Position numbers and translations under genes: made by a program. Below, in pieces: positions 46,406 through 55,546 of a stretch of 56,706 nucleotides of DNA. Every line of letters begins with the position of its first letter. Within the stretch, counting starts at the first letter, position 1. The notes beneath the pieces were generated by a model, which had not been told where the DNA came from, searched no databases, and was given only the letters and a program-made list of their open reading frames with translations. This DNA is from Deltaproteobacteria bacterium (GTDB taxonomy: Bacteria; Myxococcota_A; UBA796; SXON01): positions 1 to 56,706 of the forward strand of contig CANFCK010000028.1 of NCBI GenBank assembly GCA_947445035.1, read 5' to 3'.

Positions 46406-48186
46406 CGCCCCCCCAGCGCCCCCTCAAACGCCTCCACATCCCTCCAAACCCCGGCTACCGCGCGCCGCCAGGTTGCGACGTCGCCCAGGTCGAGTCCCAG
46501 CTCTTCGCGAGCGATCGTCTCGGCGTCGTCGTCACCGGTGCGCGCCAGGAGGCGACGATAGGCGGCTTCCGCTGCCGGACCCTGCGGCCGGAACGCCTCG
46601 TACACCAGCCCCGCAAACAGGTAGCCGAAGGTGTAGGGGTAGTTGTAGAAGGCCATGCCGGGGATGTAGAAGTGTAGCTTTCGCGCCCAGAACAGGTCGT
46701 CCACCGTAGCGAGTTCGCCGCCGTACCACTCGCCGAAGATGCGCGCGGTGGCCGCCGAGAGCGCATCGACTTCGAGGGGACCTTGCCGACGCTGACGGTA
46801 CAGCTCGCGCTCGAGCTCAAAACGGGCGGGGATGTTGCACAAGAAGGCGGCAGCGTCCTGGAGGGAGCCGTCGAGCATGCGCAGGCGGGCGGCGGGCGTC
46901 GTGGCGGCGGAGCGGGTAGCCTCGCGCACCAGGGCTTCGGCGAACGTGGAGGCCGTCTCGGCGAGCGTCATCGGGAGTCGGCGTTGTGACACCGGATTGC
47001 CGAAAAGCACCTCTGCGTGGAACGCGTGGCCCAGCTCATGAGCGAGCGTTGCCGGCGCTTTGTCGTTGGCGCACCAGGTCATGAAGATGCGCGTTTCGTG
47101 CCGCGCCGCGACCTCGGTGCAGTAGCCGCCAGCGCGCTTGCCCGGCCGATCTTCGACCTCGATCCAGCGGTTCTTCAGCGCACGCTCCGCAAAATCTGCC
47201 ATTCCGGGCGCGAACGCGCCGAACTCGCGCACGATCACGTCCTGGGCGGCCGCATAGGTGACCCCGGGACCGGACTCGCCAAGCGGTGCGGCGAGATCGT
47301 GCCACTCCAACTTCTCGAGGCCCAAAGCGCCGGCTTTGGCACGGAAGTAGCGCTTCATCGCGGGCTGGGCTTCGCGACAGGCCTCGATGATCGCCTCCAG
47401 CGTCGTACGCGCGATGCGTGCTTGAACCAGCGGCTCTTCGAGCTCGTCGATGCCGCGGCGATCGTTGAGCGTGACGCGCTGCCCGGTGATGTGGGTCAGC
47501 GCGGTGGCGCAGCGTCGGGCGGCGGTGGCCCACCCGGCGCGGACCCCGGTGTAGGCGGCCTGGCGCACGGAACGGTCGGCGTCCCACATGAGCTGTTCGC
47601 CCTGGCCGGCCGAGAAGGTCTCGGGGCCGTTGCCGCGGTCGATGGTCACCGAAAGAGCGCCAGACTCGACGTCGTAGAAGTGTCCCCACGCGCCGATGCC
47701 GTCCTGGGAGAGGCCTGCGAGGAGCGACTCTTCCGCCTCGGACAGCCGCAGCCGCCCCTGGGCGCGGTCGCTGACGAGCATGTTGCGCATGTGCACGATG
47801 CTGGGCTCGGCGAGGAGCGCGTCGAAGGCGGCCTGCGGCATCCTGGCGACACGGTCGCGCGGCGTGACCCAGGAACGCGCGCTCAGCCCGCCGAGCGCGG
47901 CCATGCGGGCTTCGGCGCGGATGGCGGCTTCGTCGCGACTGGCGGCGGAGGCGTGGCAGCCGATGAAGGCGTAGAGCGTGTCGACGCGAGGCGAGATGCG
48001 CTCCAGGTCGAGCAAGAGCCCCGCCAAACGGCCGGAATCGGGTACGGCCGGAAGCGCTTCCGCCGATGCGACCAGGGCCTTGAGGTCCACTTCGAGCGAG
48101 GCGTACTCGGCCTCGAACTGGGAGCCCGCGGGGCCGCCGGGGAGGATGACGTCGAGGTCCCAGGTTTCAGACGGGGCGTAGCTCAT
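46402..48186 (-). CDS. M3-family oligoendopeptidase
   Basis: The product is 594 aa from ATG 48186, one nt after the speA stop (TGACATG); an upstream ATG at 48216 lies inside speA. It is a zinc peptidase of the PepF/M3B type: HELGH at 383-387 in the context TLAHELGHAFH, and the third ligand Glu in MTLAETASTFAEAL. Other family segments are YIPGMAFYNYPYTFGYLFAG and HLPC-free N-terminal helices. It trims short peptides in the cytosol. Confidence 0.93.
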   Translation of the reverse strand: MSYAPSETWDLDVILPGGPAGSQFEAEYASLEVDLKALVASAEALPAVPDSGRLAGLLLDLERISPRVDTLYAFIGCHASAASRDEAAIRAEARMAALGGLSARSWVTPRDRVARMPQAAFDALLAEPSIVHMRNMLVSDRAQGRLRLSEAEESLLAGLSQDGIGAWGHFYDVESGALSVTIDRGNGPETFSAGQGEQLMWDADRSVRQAAYTGVRAGWATAARRCATALTHITGQRVTLNDRRGIDELEEPLVQARIARTTLEAIIEACREAQPAMKRYFRAKAGALGLEKLEWHDLAAPLGESGPGVTYAAAQDVIVREFGAFAPGMADFAERALKNRWIEVEDRPGKRAGGYCTEVAARHETRIFMTWCANDKAPATLAHELGHAFHAEVLFGNPVSQRRLPMTLAETASTFAEALVREATRSAATTPAARLRMLDGSLQDAAAFLCNIPARFELERELYRQRRQGPLEVDALSAATARIFGEWYGGELATVDDLFWARKLHFYIPGMAFYNYPYTFGYLFAGLVYEAFRPQGPAAEAAYRRLLARTGDDDAETIAREELGLDLGDVATWRRAVAGVWRDVEAFEGALGGR

Positions 48187-48187
48187 G

Positions 48188-50086
<1,899 letters not shown>

Positions 50087-50115
50087 GTCCGCCCCGCCGA
50101 GTGCGCGCGGTTATC

Positions 50116-51459
50116 ATGATGCCCCTTCCGGGTCGTCCTCGCTTGCTGGCGGTGTTGCTTTCTCTTGGCTTCGGCTGCGCCCCCGAACCACGGGGGATCA
50201 TCGTCGTGAGCCTCGACACGCTGCGCGCGGACCGGCTCGGCGCCTACGGGAGCGACGCATCGTTGACGCCAAACCTGGATCGTTTCGCAGGAGAGGCGGT
50301 GATCTTCGACCGCGCTTTCGCGCAGTCCAACGAAACGGTCTACAGCCACGCGTCCCTTTTCACCGGGAGGATGCCGAGCCGTCTCGCCCCCCTTGACGGT
50401 GACTTCAGGCTCCCGAAAGGAGCGGCGACGGTGGCAGCTACGCTTCAGAACGACGGTTGGGACACCGCCGCGGTTGTCGCAGGGGGGCACCTTTCACGAG
50501 GATTCGGCCTGGATCGGGGCTTCGACATCTACGACGACGGGTCGAGCTGGGGTTCGTTGCGAGAGACCGGGGCGCTGGCCCTGCGTTGGCTGGACACCCG
50601 CGTGGGCGACGACCCGTTTTTCCTGTTCGTCCACGGCTACGACGCGCACGATCGGTACCTCAAGCCGAGCCCCTTCGGCTACGCCTTCGCCGATCCTAAG
50701 GAGCAAGGTCTGGGTGCTCAACTCGGGCGCCAAGCGGGCGGCACCACCCACGTCGCCGGCGCCGTTCACGTCGATGACGTCGGGGTGATCGAGACGTTGA
50801 GCCTCACCGCCCCGCGCTTTGAAGGGGGGCGCCGACTGGCGCAGCTGGTGCCGGATGCGACGCCGATTTCGGCGGCAGACGTGGCCCACCTGACCGCGCT
50901 CTACGACGGCAGCGTGGCCTGGGTCGACGCCTGCTTCGGGCTGTTCATGGCGGGACTCGATGAGCAACGACTCCTAGACCACGTGACCATCGTGGTCCTT
51001 TCCGACCACGGCGAGCTGCTTGGCGAAACCGGCCAGTTCGGCCACCGCGGGTCCTTGGACGACGCGGTCACGAGGGTTCCCTTGATGGTGCGCCCGCCTG
51101 GAGGAGCCCCGAGGCGCCGGGTCACCGATCTGGTGGCGCTGGTCGATGTGGCGCCCACGATCTTGGCGCTGGCCGAGGTGCCGAAGGCGCTCTACGGCGA
51201 CGGCTATTCCTTGGTCCCAGCGCTAGGTGGCGGACGCCCGCAGGCGCGTACTGCGGTGGTGAGCGAGGGCGCCCTGCGCCTGCTGAGCGCCCGGGGCGAA
51301 ACCGGGCGGCTGACCGCGGAAGGGGCGGGCGTTCGAAACCCGTGGCTGCGGGCGCTCCTCGGTGTCACCCCGATCGACGGCGTCAGCCTGCGCAGCGTCG
51401 GCGACGGGGACCCCGAGCCTCTGCGCGCGGCGCTGCTGAGCCACCTGGCGGGCACGTGA
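50116..51459 (+). CDS. sulfatase-fold lipoprotein lacking the formylglycine residue
   Basis: The product is 447 aa from ATG 50116 (ATG 50119 and GTG 50101 are alternatives). A lipobox LLSLGFG-C follows. Alkaline-phosphatase-superfamily motifs are VVSLDTLRADRLGAYG (metal Asp), GYDAHDRYL and VVLSDHGELLGETGQFGHRG (metal Asp/His). At the nucleophile the sequence is NETVYSHASLFTGRMPS: Thr stands where classical sulfatases have Cys/Ser and Tyr replaces Pro. It thus resembles the Thr-nucleophile branch (phosphotransferase-like) more than a true sulfatase. The downstream gene starts in a GTGA overlap. Confidence 0.88.
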   Translation: MMPLPGRPRLLAVLLSLGFGCAPEPRGIIVVSLDTLRADRLGAYGSDASLTPNLDRFAGEAVIFDRAFAQSNETVYSHASLFTGRMPSRLAPLDGDFRLPKGAATVAATLQNDGWDTAAVVAGGHLSRGFGLDRGFDIYDDGSSWGSLRETGALALRWLDTRVGDDPFFLFVHGYDAHDRYLKPSPFGYAFADPKEQGLGAQLGRQAGGTTHVAGAVHVDDVGVIETLSLTAPRFEGGRRLAQLVPDATPISAADVAHLTALYDGSVAWVDACFGLFMAGLDEQRLLDHVTIVVLSDHGELLGETGQFGHRGSLDDAVTRVPLMVRPPGGAPRRRVTDLVALVDVAPTILALAEVPKALYGDGYSLVPALGGGRPQARTAVVSEGALRLLSARGETGRLTAEGAGVRNPWLRALLGVTPIDGVSLRSVGDGDPEPLRAALLSHLAGT

Positions 51460-51950
51460 TCGGGCTCTTGTCGATCCTGGCATGTGCGCCGCGCTGGACC
51501 GAGGAGGGTGCGTTGGCGCCGCACCTGGCGCGGCTGGACGCGGATGGCGACGGCAAGGTGCGGGCGGCCGAGTACGAGTCGCACCTCTGGAACGGCCCGC
51601 CGTTCGGCAGCGCCGACCGCGATCGGGACGGCGTGCTGTCAGCCGCGGAGCTCACCTTGCTCGTGCGATCGCAACAGCCGACGAGCTTCGACGGGGGTTC
51701 GGTGGAGGTGGAGGGCCACCGCCCGCGTGTCGTCGCCGCCCCCACCGGAGCAGGCCGCGACGCGTGGGAGGTGCTGGTGTGGCTTAACGATGAGCTGCGC
51801 CTCCACGGCGACCCCGGCGTCGACCCCGAAGCCGTCGCCGTCGCGGTCGCGCGAGGCCGGCTCGACTCCGTAGAGGGGCTGGCGCTCCTGAGCGAGCTGC
51901 GGCCTCGGTGGGAAGCACGCGGCTGGGCCTGGCCTGCGGGGCTCCCGTGA
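51456..51950 (+). CDS. EF-hand lipoprotein
   Basis: The product is 164 aa from GTG 51456 (GTGA overlap with the sulfatase-like stop). MIGLLSILA-C is a lipobox. Two EF-hand-type loops follow: LDADGDGKVRAAEY and ADRDRDGVLSAAEL, each with Asp at 1, 3, 5 and Glu at 12. It likely binds calcium at the membrane. The coupled start ties it to the preceding metal-dependent enzyme and the next small lipoprotein. Confidence 0.82.
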   Translation: MIGLLSILACAPRWTEEGALAPHLARLDADGDGKVRAAEYESHLWNGPPFGSADRDRDGVLSAAELTLLVRSQQPTSFDGGSVEVEGHRPRVVAAPTGAGRDAWEVLVWLNDELRLHGDPGVDPEAVAVAVARGRLDSVEGLALLSELRPRWEARGWAWPAGLP

Positions 51951-52183
51951 CCCTCATACTCCTGCTTCTGGGGTGTCCGGCCCCGCCCGCGAGCTTGGTG
52001 GGGGAAGGGCCGCCACGGAATCTGCCGCCGAGCGCGAACCTCCCGGTCACGCCGTTGGCACCGCGTTTGTCGGGCCCGGAGCCGTCCGCGGTGATCGAAG
52101 CCGAGCTGGTGGGGCGGCTGTCCCGGTCGCGGCTAGCGCCGGTGACGGCGCCTCGCCCGCCCGGAGCCCCCATCGCGGAATAG
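51947..52183 (+). CDS. small proline-rich lipoprotein
   Basis: The product is 78 aa from GTG 51947 (GTGA overlap). The leader MTLILLLLG-C is a lipobox. The rest is Pro/Ala/Arg-rich with no recognisable fold. Its last 51 nt overlap the convergent EF-hand gene. It is credible mainly through its leader and coupled start. Confidence 0.5.
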   Translation: MTLILLLLGCPAPPASLVGEGPPRNLPPSANLPVTPLAPRLSGPEPSAVIEAELVGRLSRSRLAPVTAPRPPGAPIAE

Positions 52184-52615
52184 GAACCAGGCGGCAAGGG
52201 CGGCGGCGGCGATCATCGATGTGAGCACGGCGACGCGGGTCCAGGTGCGCGTGGGAACCGGGGCGCGCATCGGGGCGCTGACCGGGGCGCTGACCAGCGC
52301 GCTGACCGGGGCGGTTGCGAGAGGGGCGCGCAGAGTTGGCGGGATCGGCGTTGGCTCGGACATCAACCGGGACGGGGCCCGATCTTCGGCCCGAGGTTGT
52401 GTCACGGTCACCCACACGCCCAACTCGCTTGCGGAGACGGCGTCGTCTCGGTCCGCATCGATGGCATCGAAGGTAGGGGAGGCATCGACGCGGGTGTACT
52501 CCTCGCGGGAGAGGTGCCCATCGCCGTTCTGGTCGATGCGGGCGAGCACGGCCGCGAAAAGCTCCGCCTCGGTTGGCATGCCCGCCAAGGCGACGGCGAC
52601 GGCGGGGAGCCACAT
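52133..52615 (-). CDS. EF-hand protein with C-terminal membrane helix
   Basis: The product is 160 aa from ATG 52615, giving a signal peptide (MWLPAVAVALAGMPTEAEL). A complete EF-hand (DQNGDGHLSREEY) and a second loop (DADRDDAVSASEL) follow, then a repetitive segment of Pro/Ser/Ala units (APVSALVSAPVSAPM), one transmembrane helix (VAVLTSMIAAAALAAWFLF) and an Arg cluster. The paired presence of two EF-hand genes, one on each strand, suggests a local calcium theme. It lies 47 nt after the large membrane-protein gene. Confidence 0.75.
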   Translation of the reverse strand: MWLPAVAVALAGMPTEAELFAAVLARIDQNGDGHLSREEYTRVDASPTFDAIDADRDDAVSASELGVWVTVTQPRAEDRAPSRLMSEPTPIPPTLRAPLATAPVSALVSAPVSAPMRAPVPTRTWTRVAVLTSMIAAAALAAWFLFRDGGSGRARRRHRR

Positions 52616-52662
52616 CGGCGCACGGTATCCGCACGCGGGGGCAGCCGCCGCCGCGGCCGCGC

Positions 52663-54441
52663 CTACTTCTTCGGCCCCCGCGGCATCGCGAACGCGGCCG
52701 ACGGCGGTGAGGGCGCCCTCACCGGCAGCGTCGGTCCGCCGTGCTCCAGCTTGTCGGGCCACCGAAAGCGCTCAAACTCCACCTCCGTCGCGCCGTTCCA
52801 TCGCCCCATGTCCCAGGCCTGCGCTTTCGGACCGGTCACGGCGGCCTGTCCGAAGAGCCCCTCCAAAATCTTGCTGTAGGCGCTGGTCAGCTCGCTGTAC
52901 CGCCCCGGGAAATACTCGCGGTTCAGGGTGATGGTGAGCACCCCCTGATCGAACAGCGCTGTCAGGTCGTTGCCATCGAACACAAAGCGACCATCAAGCT
53001 CCCCGCGCTCCAGACGGCGGCAGGAGGAGAGGAAGCTGTTCGCGTCCACAAAAGTGTCCCAGGCTGCCGGCCGCACCCGCTCGACCCACAGCGCGTGCCC
53101 GTTCAAGAGCGTCTTGCCGTGATCAAGCTGGTACATCAGCGTCGCCTGCGAGGCGGCGAGGTCGGGCGTCAGCGGCGGCTCGATGAGGACCGTGCCGGGA
53201 AGCGCGCCGACTTCCTGGTAAAAAGCGACCGGGACGTGCGCTTCGGAGAAGAGCGCGCCGTACGGCGCGCGTCCGAGGGAGAGCTGCAGCGGGATCGAGA
53301 GCGACAAAAGCACGCTCACCGCTGTCTTCACGCGATCCCCTCCGGGGAGATGATCCACCGCCAACGCCGCCAGGGTGATGTAGACGAAGTTGACCACGAC
53401 CACGTGCCGGTAGGGCCACCAGAAGCGCTGGAGCGGCTCCGCCAGCCCGTACAACCACTCATACGGCCCCTGCGGAATCAGCGGCCCGGCCATCAATGCT
53501 GCGAAGACGACGCCCACCGCTGCAAGCCCGATGGTGACCCGATCGCGGCGACGGAAGAGCACGAATGCCGCGAGCAGAACGGTCGTGAGTGGAAGGGCGC
53601 GTCCGGCGTGCCGCCCGGCCCCCGCGAGGAAGGGGATTCCGGGCCAGCAGCTATCGGCGGTCGCCTCCGGGTGGGGGAAGAGCGCAGTCTCTCCGGTGCC
53701 GGGGATCGCCTCCCAGTTGCTCAGGAAAACCCACAGCAGCGGAGCGATCAAGAGGAGAAAGCCCCCCGAGAAAAGCAGCAGCGGCTTCCAGAGCGTCCAA
53801 CTTCGCAGGTCGCGACCTCGAAACGCCAGGAGCGAGGCGCCGGCGATCACGGCGAAGAGGCCGTAGTACCAGTACAATGCGGAGGTCGTTGCCAGCAGCA
53901 GAGCGCTCAAGAGCGCGCGCCTGATCGAAGGCGCGTCCAGCAGTCGCAGCCAGCTTGCCAGGAAGAACGCCAAAAAGCCCATGTCGGCCTGCGAAAACCT
54001 GCCGGCGCCAAGCTCGAAGCTGGCGTAGACCGTCATCGCCGCCGTGGGAGCCGCAGTCAGCGCCGCCGCTGGCGACGCCCCCGCCGCCCGCGCCAGCGCC
54101 CATGCCCCCAGCCCATTGAGCGTCAGGATGGTGAGCGTGTGGGCCGCCGCCGCGCGCGGCCAACCCAAGAGCACGTGCCACGGAAGGTAGAGAAAGCCGT
54201 CGCTCCCATTGCCTGCAAGCCAGGGCGCGTCGCCGATGGGCCAGTAGTAGCGGTCGTTGTGGACGAGGCTCCGGCCGTGCGAAAGCTGGTCGGCCACCCA
54301 CGTCAGGAGCCAGTGGTTGCCGAGGCAATCGGGGTGCACCCACCCGCAGACGATGGTGCTCCCCGGCGCCGCGAGCACCGGCGCGATGACGAGCGCGGCG
54401 CCACCGAGGGCCAGGGCGATGGCAGCGAGGGTCCAGCGCAT
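52663..54441 (-). CDS. large integral membrane protein (YfhO/GT-C-like)
   Basis: The product is 592 aa from ATG 54441. There are about 11-12 hydrophobic segments, from MRWTLAAIALALGGAALVIA to AVSVLLSLSIPLQLSL. The first loop holds WVHPDCLGNHWLLTWVADQL and Asp-rich NDRYYWPIGDAPW, like the catalytic luminal loops of GT-C-type lipid-linked glycosyltransferases. The C-terminal 180 residues are soluble (VLIEPPLTPDLAASQATLMY). TAAGGG lies 7 nt before the ATG. A longer upstream frame is antisense to the M48 remnant and is not credible. Confidence 0.82.
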   Translation of the reverse strand: MRWTLAAIALALGGAALVIAPVLAAPGSTIVCGWVHPDCLGNHWLLTWVADQLSHGRSLVHNDRYYWPIGDAPWLAGNGSDGFLYLPWHVLLGWPRAAAAHTLTILTLNGLGAWALARAAGASPAAALTAAPTAAMTVYASFELGAGRFSQADMGFLAFFLASWLRLLDAPSIRRALLSALLLATTSALYWYYGLFAVIAGASLLAFRGRDLRSWTLWKPLLLFSGGFLLLIAPLLWVFLSNWEAIPGTGETALFPHPEATADSCWPGIPFLAGAGRHAGRALPLTTVLLAAFVLFRRRDRVTIGLAAVGVVFAALMAGPLIPQGPYEWLYGLAEPLQRFWWPYRHVVVVNFVYITLAALAVDHLPGGDRVKTAVSVLLSLSIPLQLSLGRAPYGALFSEAHVPVAFYQEVGALPGTVLIEPPLTPDLAASQATLMYQLDHGKTLLNGHALWVERVRPAAWDTFVDANSFLSSCRRLERGELDGRFVFDGNDLTALFDQGVLTITLNREYFPGRYSELTSAYSKILEGLFGQAAVTGPKAQAWDMGRWNGATEVEFERFRWPDKLEHGGPTLPVRAPSPPSAAFAMPRGPKK

Positions 54442-54516
54442 CGGCCGCCCCTTAGCGCAGTGCGGCGCGCGTTGACCGTCGGTTACGCTCGGCCCCCCCC
54501 GTCGAGACGCACACCC

Positions 54517-55053
54517 GTGCTCGCTTTGCTGCTGACCGTCGACGAGTATACGCTGGCCAAGGCCTAGGTCGACGGGAGTCGCTGGTTGCTCGGCGCCTGG
54601 GACAACCCCGAGCAGCAACTCCGTGTGGAGCGCATCACCCGCCGCATCGTCGCCAACAGTGACCGACGGGACCTCGTGTTCAACGTGACGGTCTTGGCCT
54701 CGATGGAGGTCAACGCGTGTGCGCTCCCTGGTGGCTTCATGTTCGTCAATCGCGGACTCTTGGAGAAGGTAGACGACAATCAGCTTGCGTTCGTCATCGC
54801 GCACGAACTGTCCCACGTCACGCTCCGGCATTCCACGGCGAAGTCGAACCTGCAGGCGGCGACCAAGGCGGTCGCGGGGCTTCAGGGGGCGCCGGCCGGC
54901 GGAGGCGGTGACCGTCGGTGCCACTACTGGTACGCCCACGGTCTGCAAGCCGTGGTCCATCAGGGGAAACTGGTGGAGCTGCCGATCAACGAACCCTCAT
55001 CGCTCACGATGGCGTCGTCGGCCAGCGCGCGGCATCACCGCCGTCACCTATGA
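54517..55053 (+). pseudogene. M48 metalloprotease remnant with an in-frame TAG
   Basis: A GTG start at 54517 opens a leader (LALLLTVDEYTLAKA) that meets TAG at 54565-54567. The same frame continues with LGAWDNPEQQLRVERITRRI, the M48 block MEVNACALPGGFMFVNRGLL and the zinc site FVIAHELSHVTLRHSTAKSNL. After about 54870 the similarity stops abruptly and the frame runs into unrelated sequence until 55053. The gene is thus interrupted at both ends. UAG suppression is possible but the missing 3' half argues for a pseudogene. Confidence 0.75.
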
Positions 55054-55098
55054 GGGTGTGGTGTACCTGCTCTCGCTCTGGGAACCTTCGGCCGGGCG

Positions 55099-55296
55099 CT
55101 ACGAGCGGAACGCGCGCCCCAGGGCCTCGTGCACCGAGGCCCCGGCGGCGCCATCGATCCGGGCGAGGGCGAGGCCGTGGATGGCGGAGGCGAGGTAGCA
55201 GGCCCGCTCGGCGTCTCCGCGCGGATTCCCGAGCCGCCGTGTGCGCCAACGAATCGCGTCCTCCAAGGTCCGGCGCGGGGAAGCCACCGTGAGCAT
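55099..55296 (-). pseudogene. possible remnant of an unrelated minus-strand gene
   Basis: A 65-codon minus-strand frame carries RRTLEDAIRWRTRRLGNPRG, DAERACYLASAIHGLALARI and GASVHEALGRAFRS, which read like the C-terminal end of a soluble helical protein. No full-length partner or start is credible. It overlaps the plus-strand fragment that follows. I assign no family. Confidence 0.3.
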
Positions 55297-55326
55297 TCCG
55301 TGGAAGCCGCGGAGCCCGGCACCGCC

Positions 55327-55518
55327 GTCTGCGATGCCTCGGTCTACTACGACGTACGCGCCGAGCTGAGCCCCGAGAACGTGGACCTGTACTTCGACGG
55401 CACGCTGGTCTACTCGGGCGACGCTGGTTGCGACAACTTCTACCGCACCGGCGACGTTGGACTTCAGGTTCACCAGGACCACGTCGCGTGGTTCGACGAG
55501 GTCTGCGTGGAGTGGTGA
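55327..55518 (+). pseudogene. 3' remnant of a LamG/DUF1080-like domain gene
   Basis: The plus-strand frame ends in CDASVYYDVRAELSPENVDL, YFDGTLVYSGDAGCDNFYRT, GDVGLQVHQDHVAWFDEVC and a TGA. This looks like the last beta-strands of a concanavalin-type (LamG or 3-keto-disaccharide hydrolase-like) domain. No coherent N-terminal part precedes it, since the frame upstream overlaps other remnants. It is therefore a truncated gene end. Confidence 0.55.
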
Positions 55519-55534
55519 GCTTGCCAAAATGTGG

Positions 55535-55540
55535 TAAAGT
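55535..55540 (+). promoter_or_regulatory. -10-like box of the terminal MopE-repeat gene
   Basis: TAAAGT preceded by GG sits exactly 6 nt before ATG 55547; there is no ribosome-binding site. One of the best matches to the leaderless pattern. Confidence 0.5.
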
Positions 55541-55546
55541 CGCTCG

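Noticed and set aside
51330..51352. T-loop-like GTTCGAAAC suggesting a tRNA
   Set aside because: It lies inside the sulfatase-like gene and no acceptor or anticodon stem can be built around it.
52741..54567. 608-codon plus-strand frame
   Set aside because: It is antisense to the large membrane protein; only its last codons coincide with the M48 leader, which has its own GTG.
54565..54567. Recoded TAG (pyrrolysine) in the M48 gene
   Set aside because: The gene is also truncated at its 3' end, so decay explains the stop more simply.
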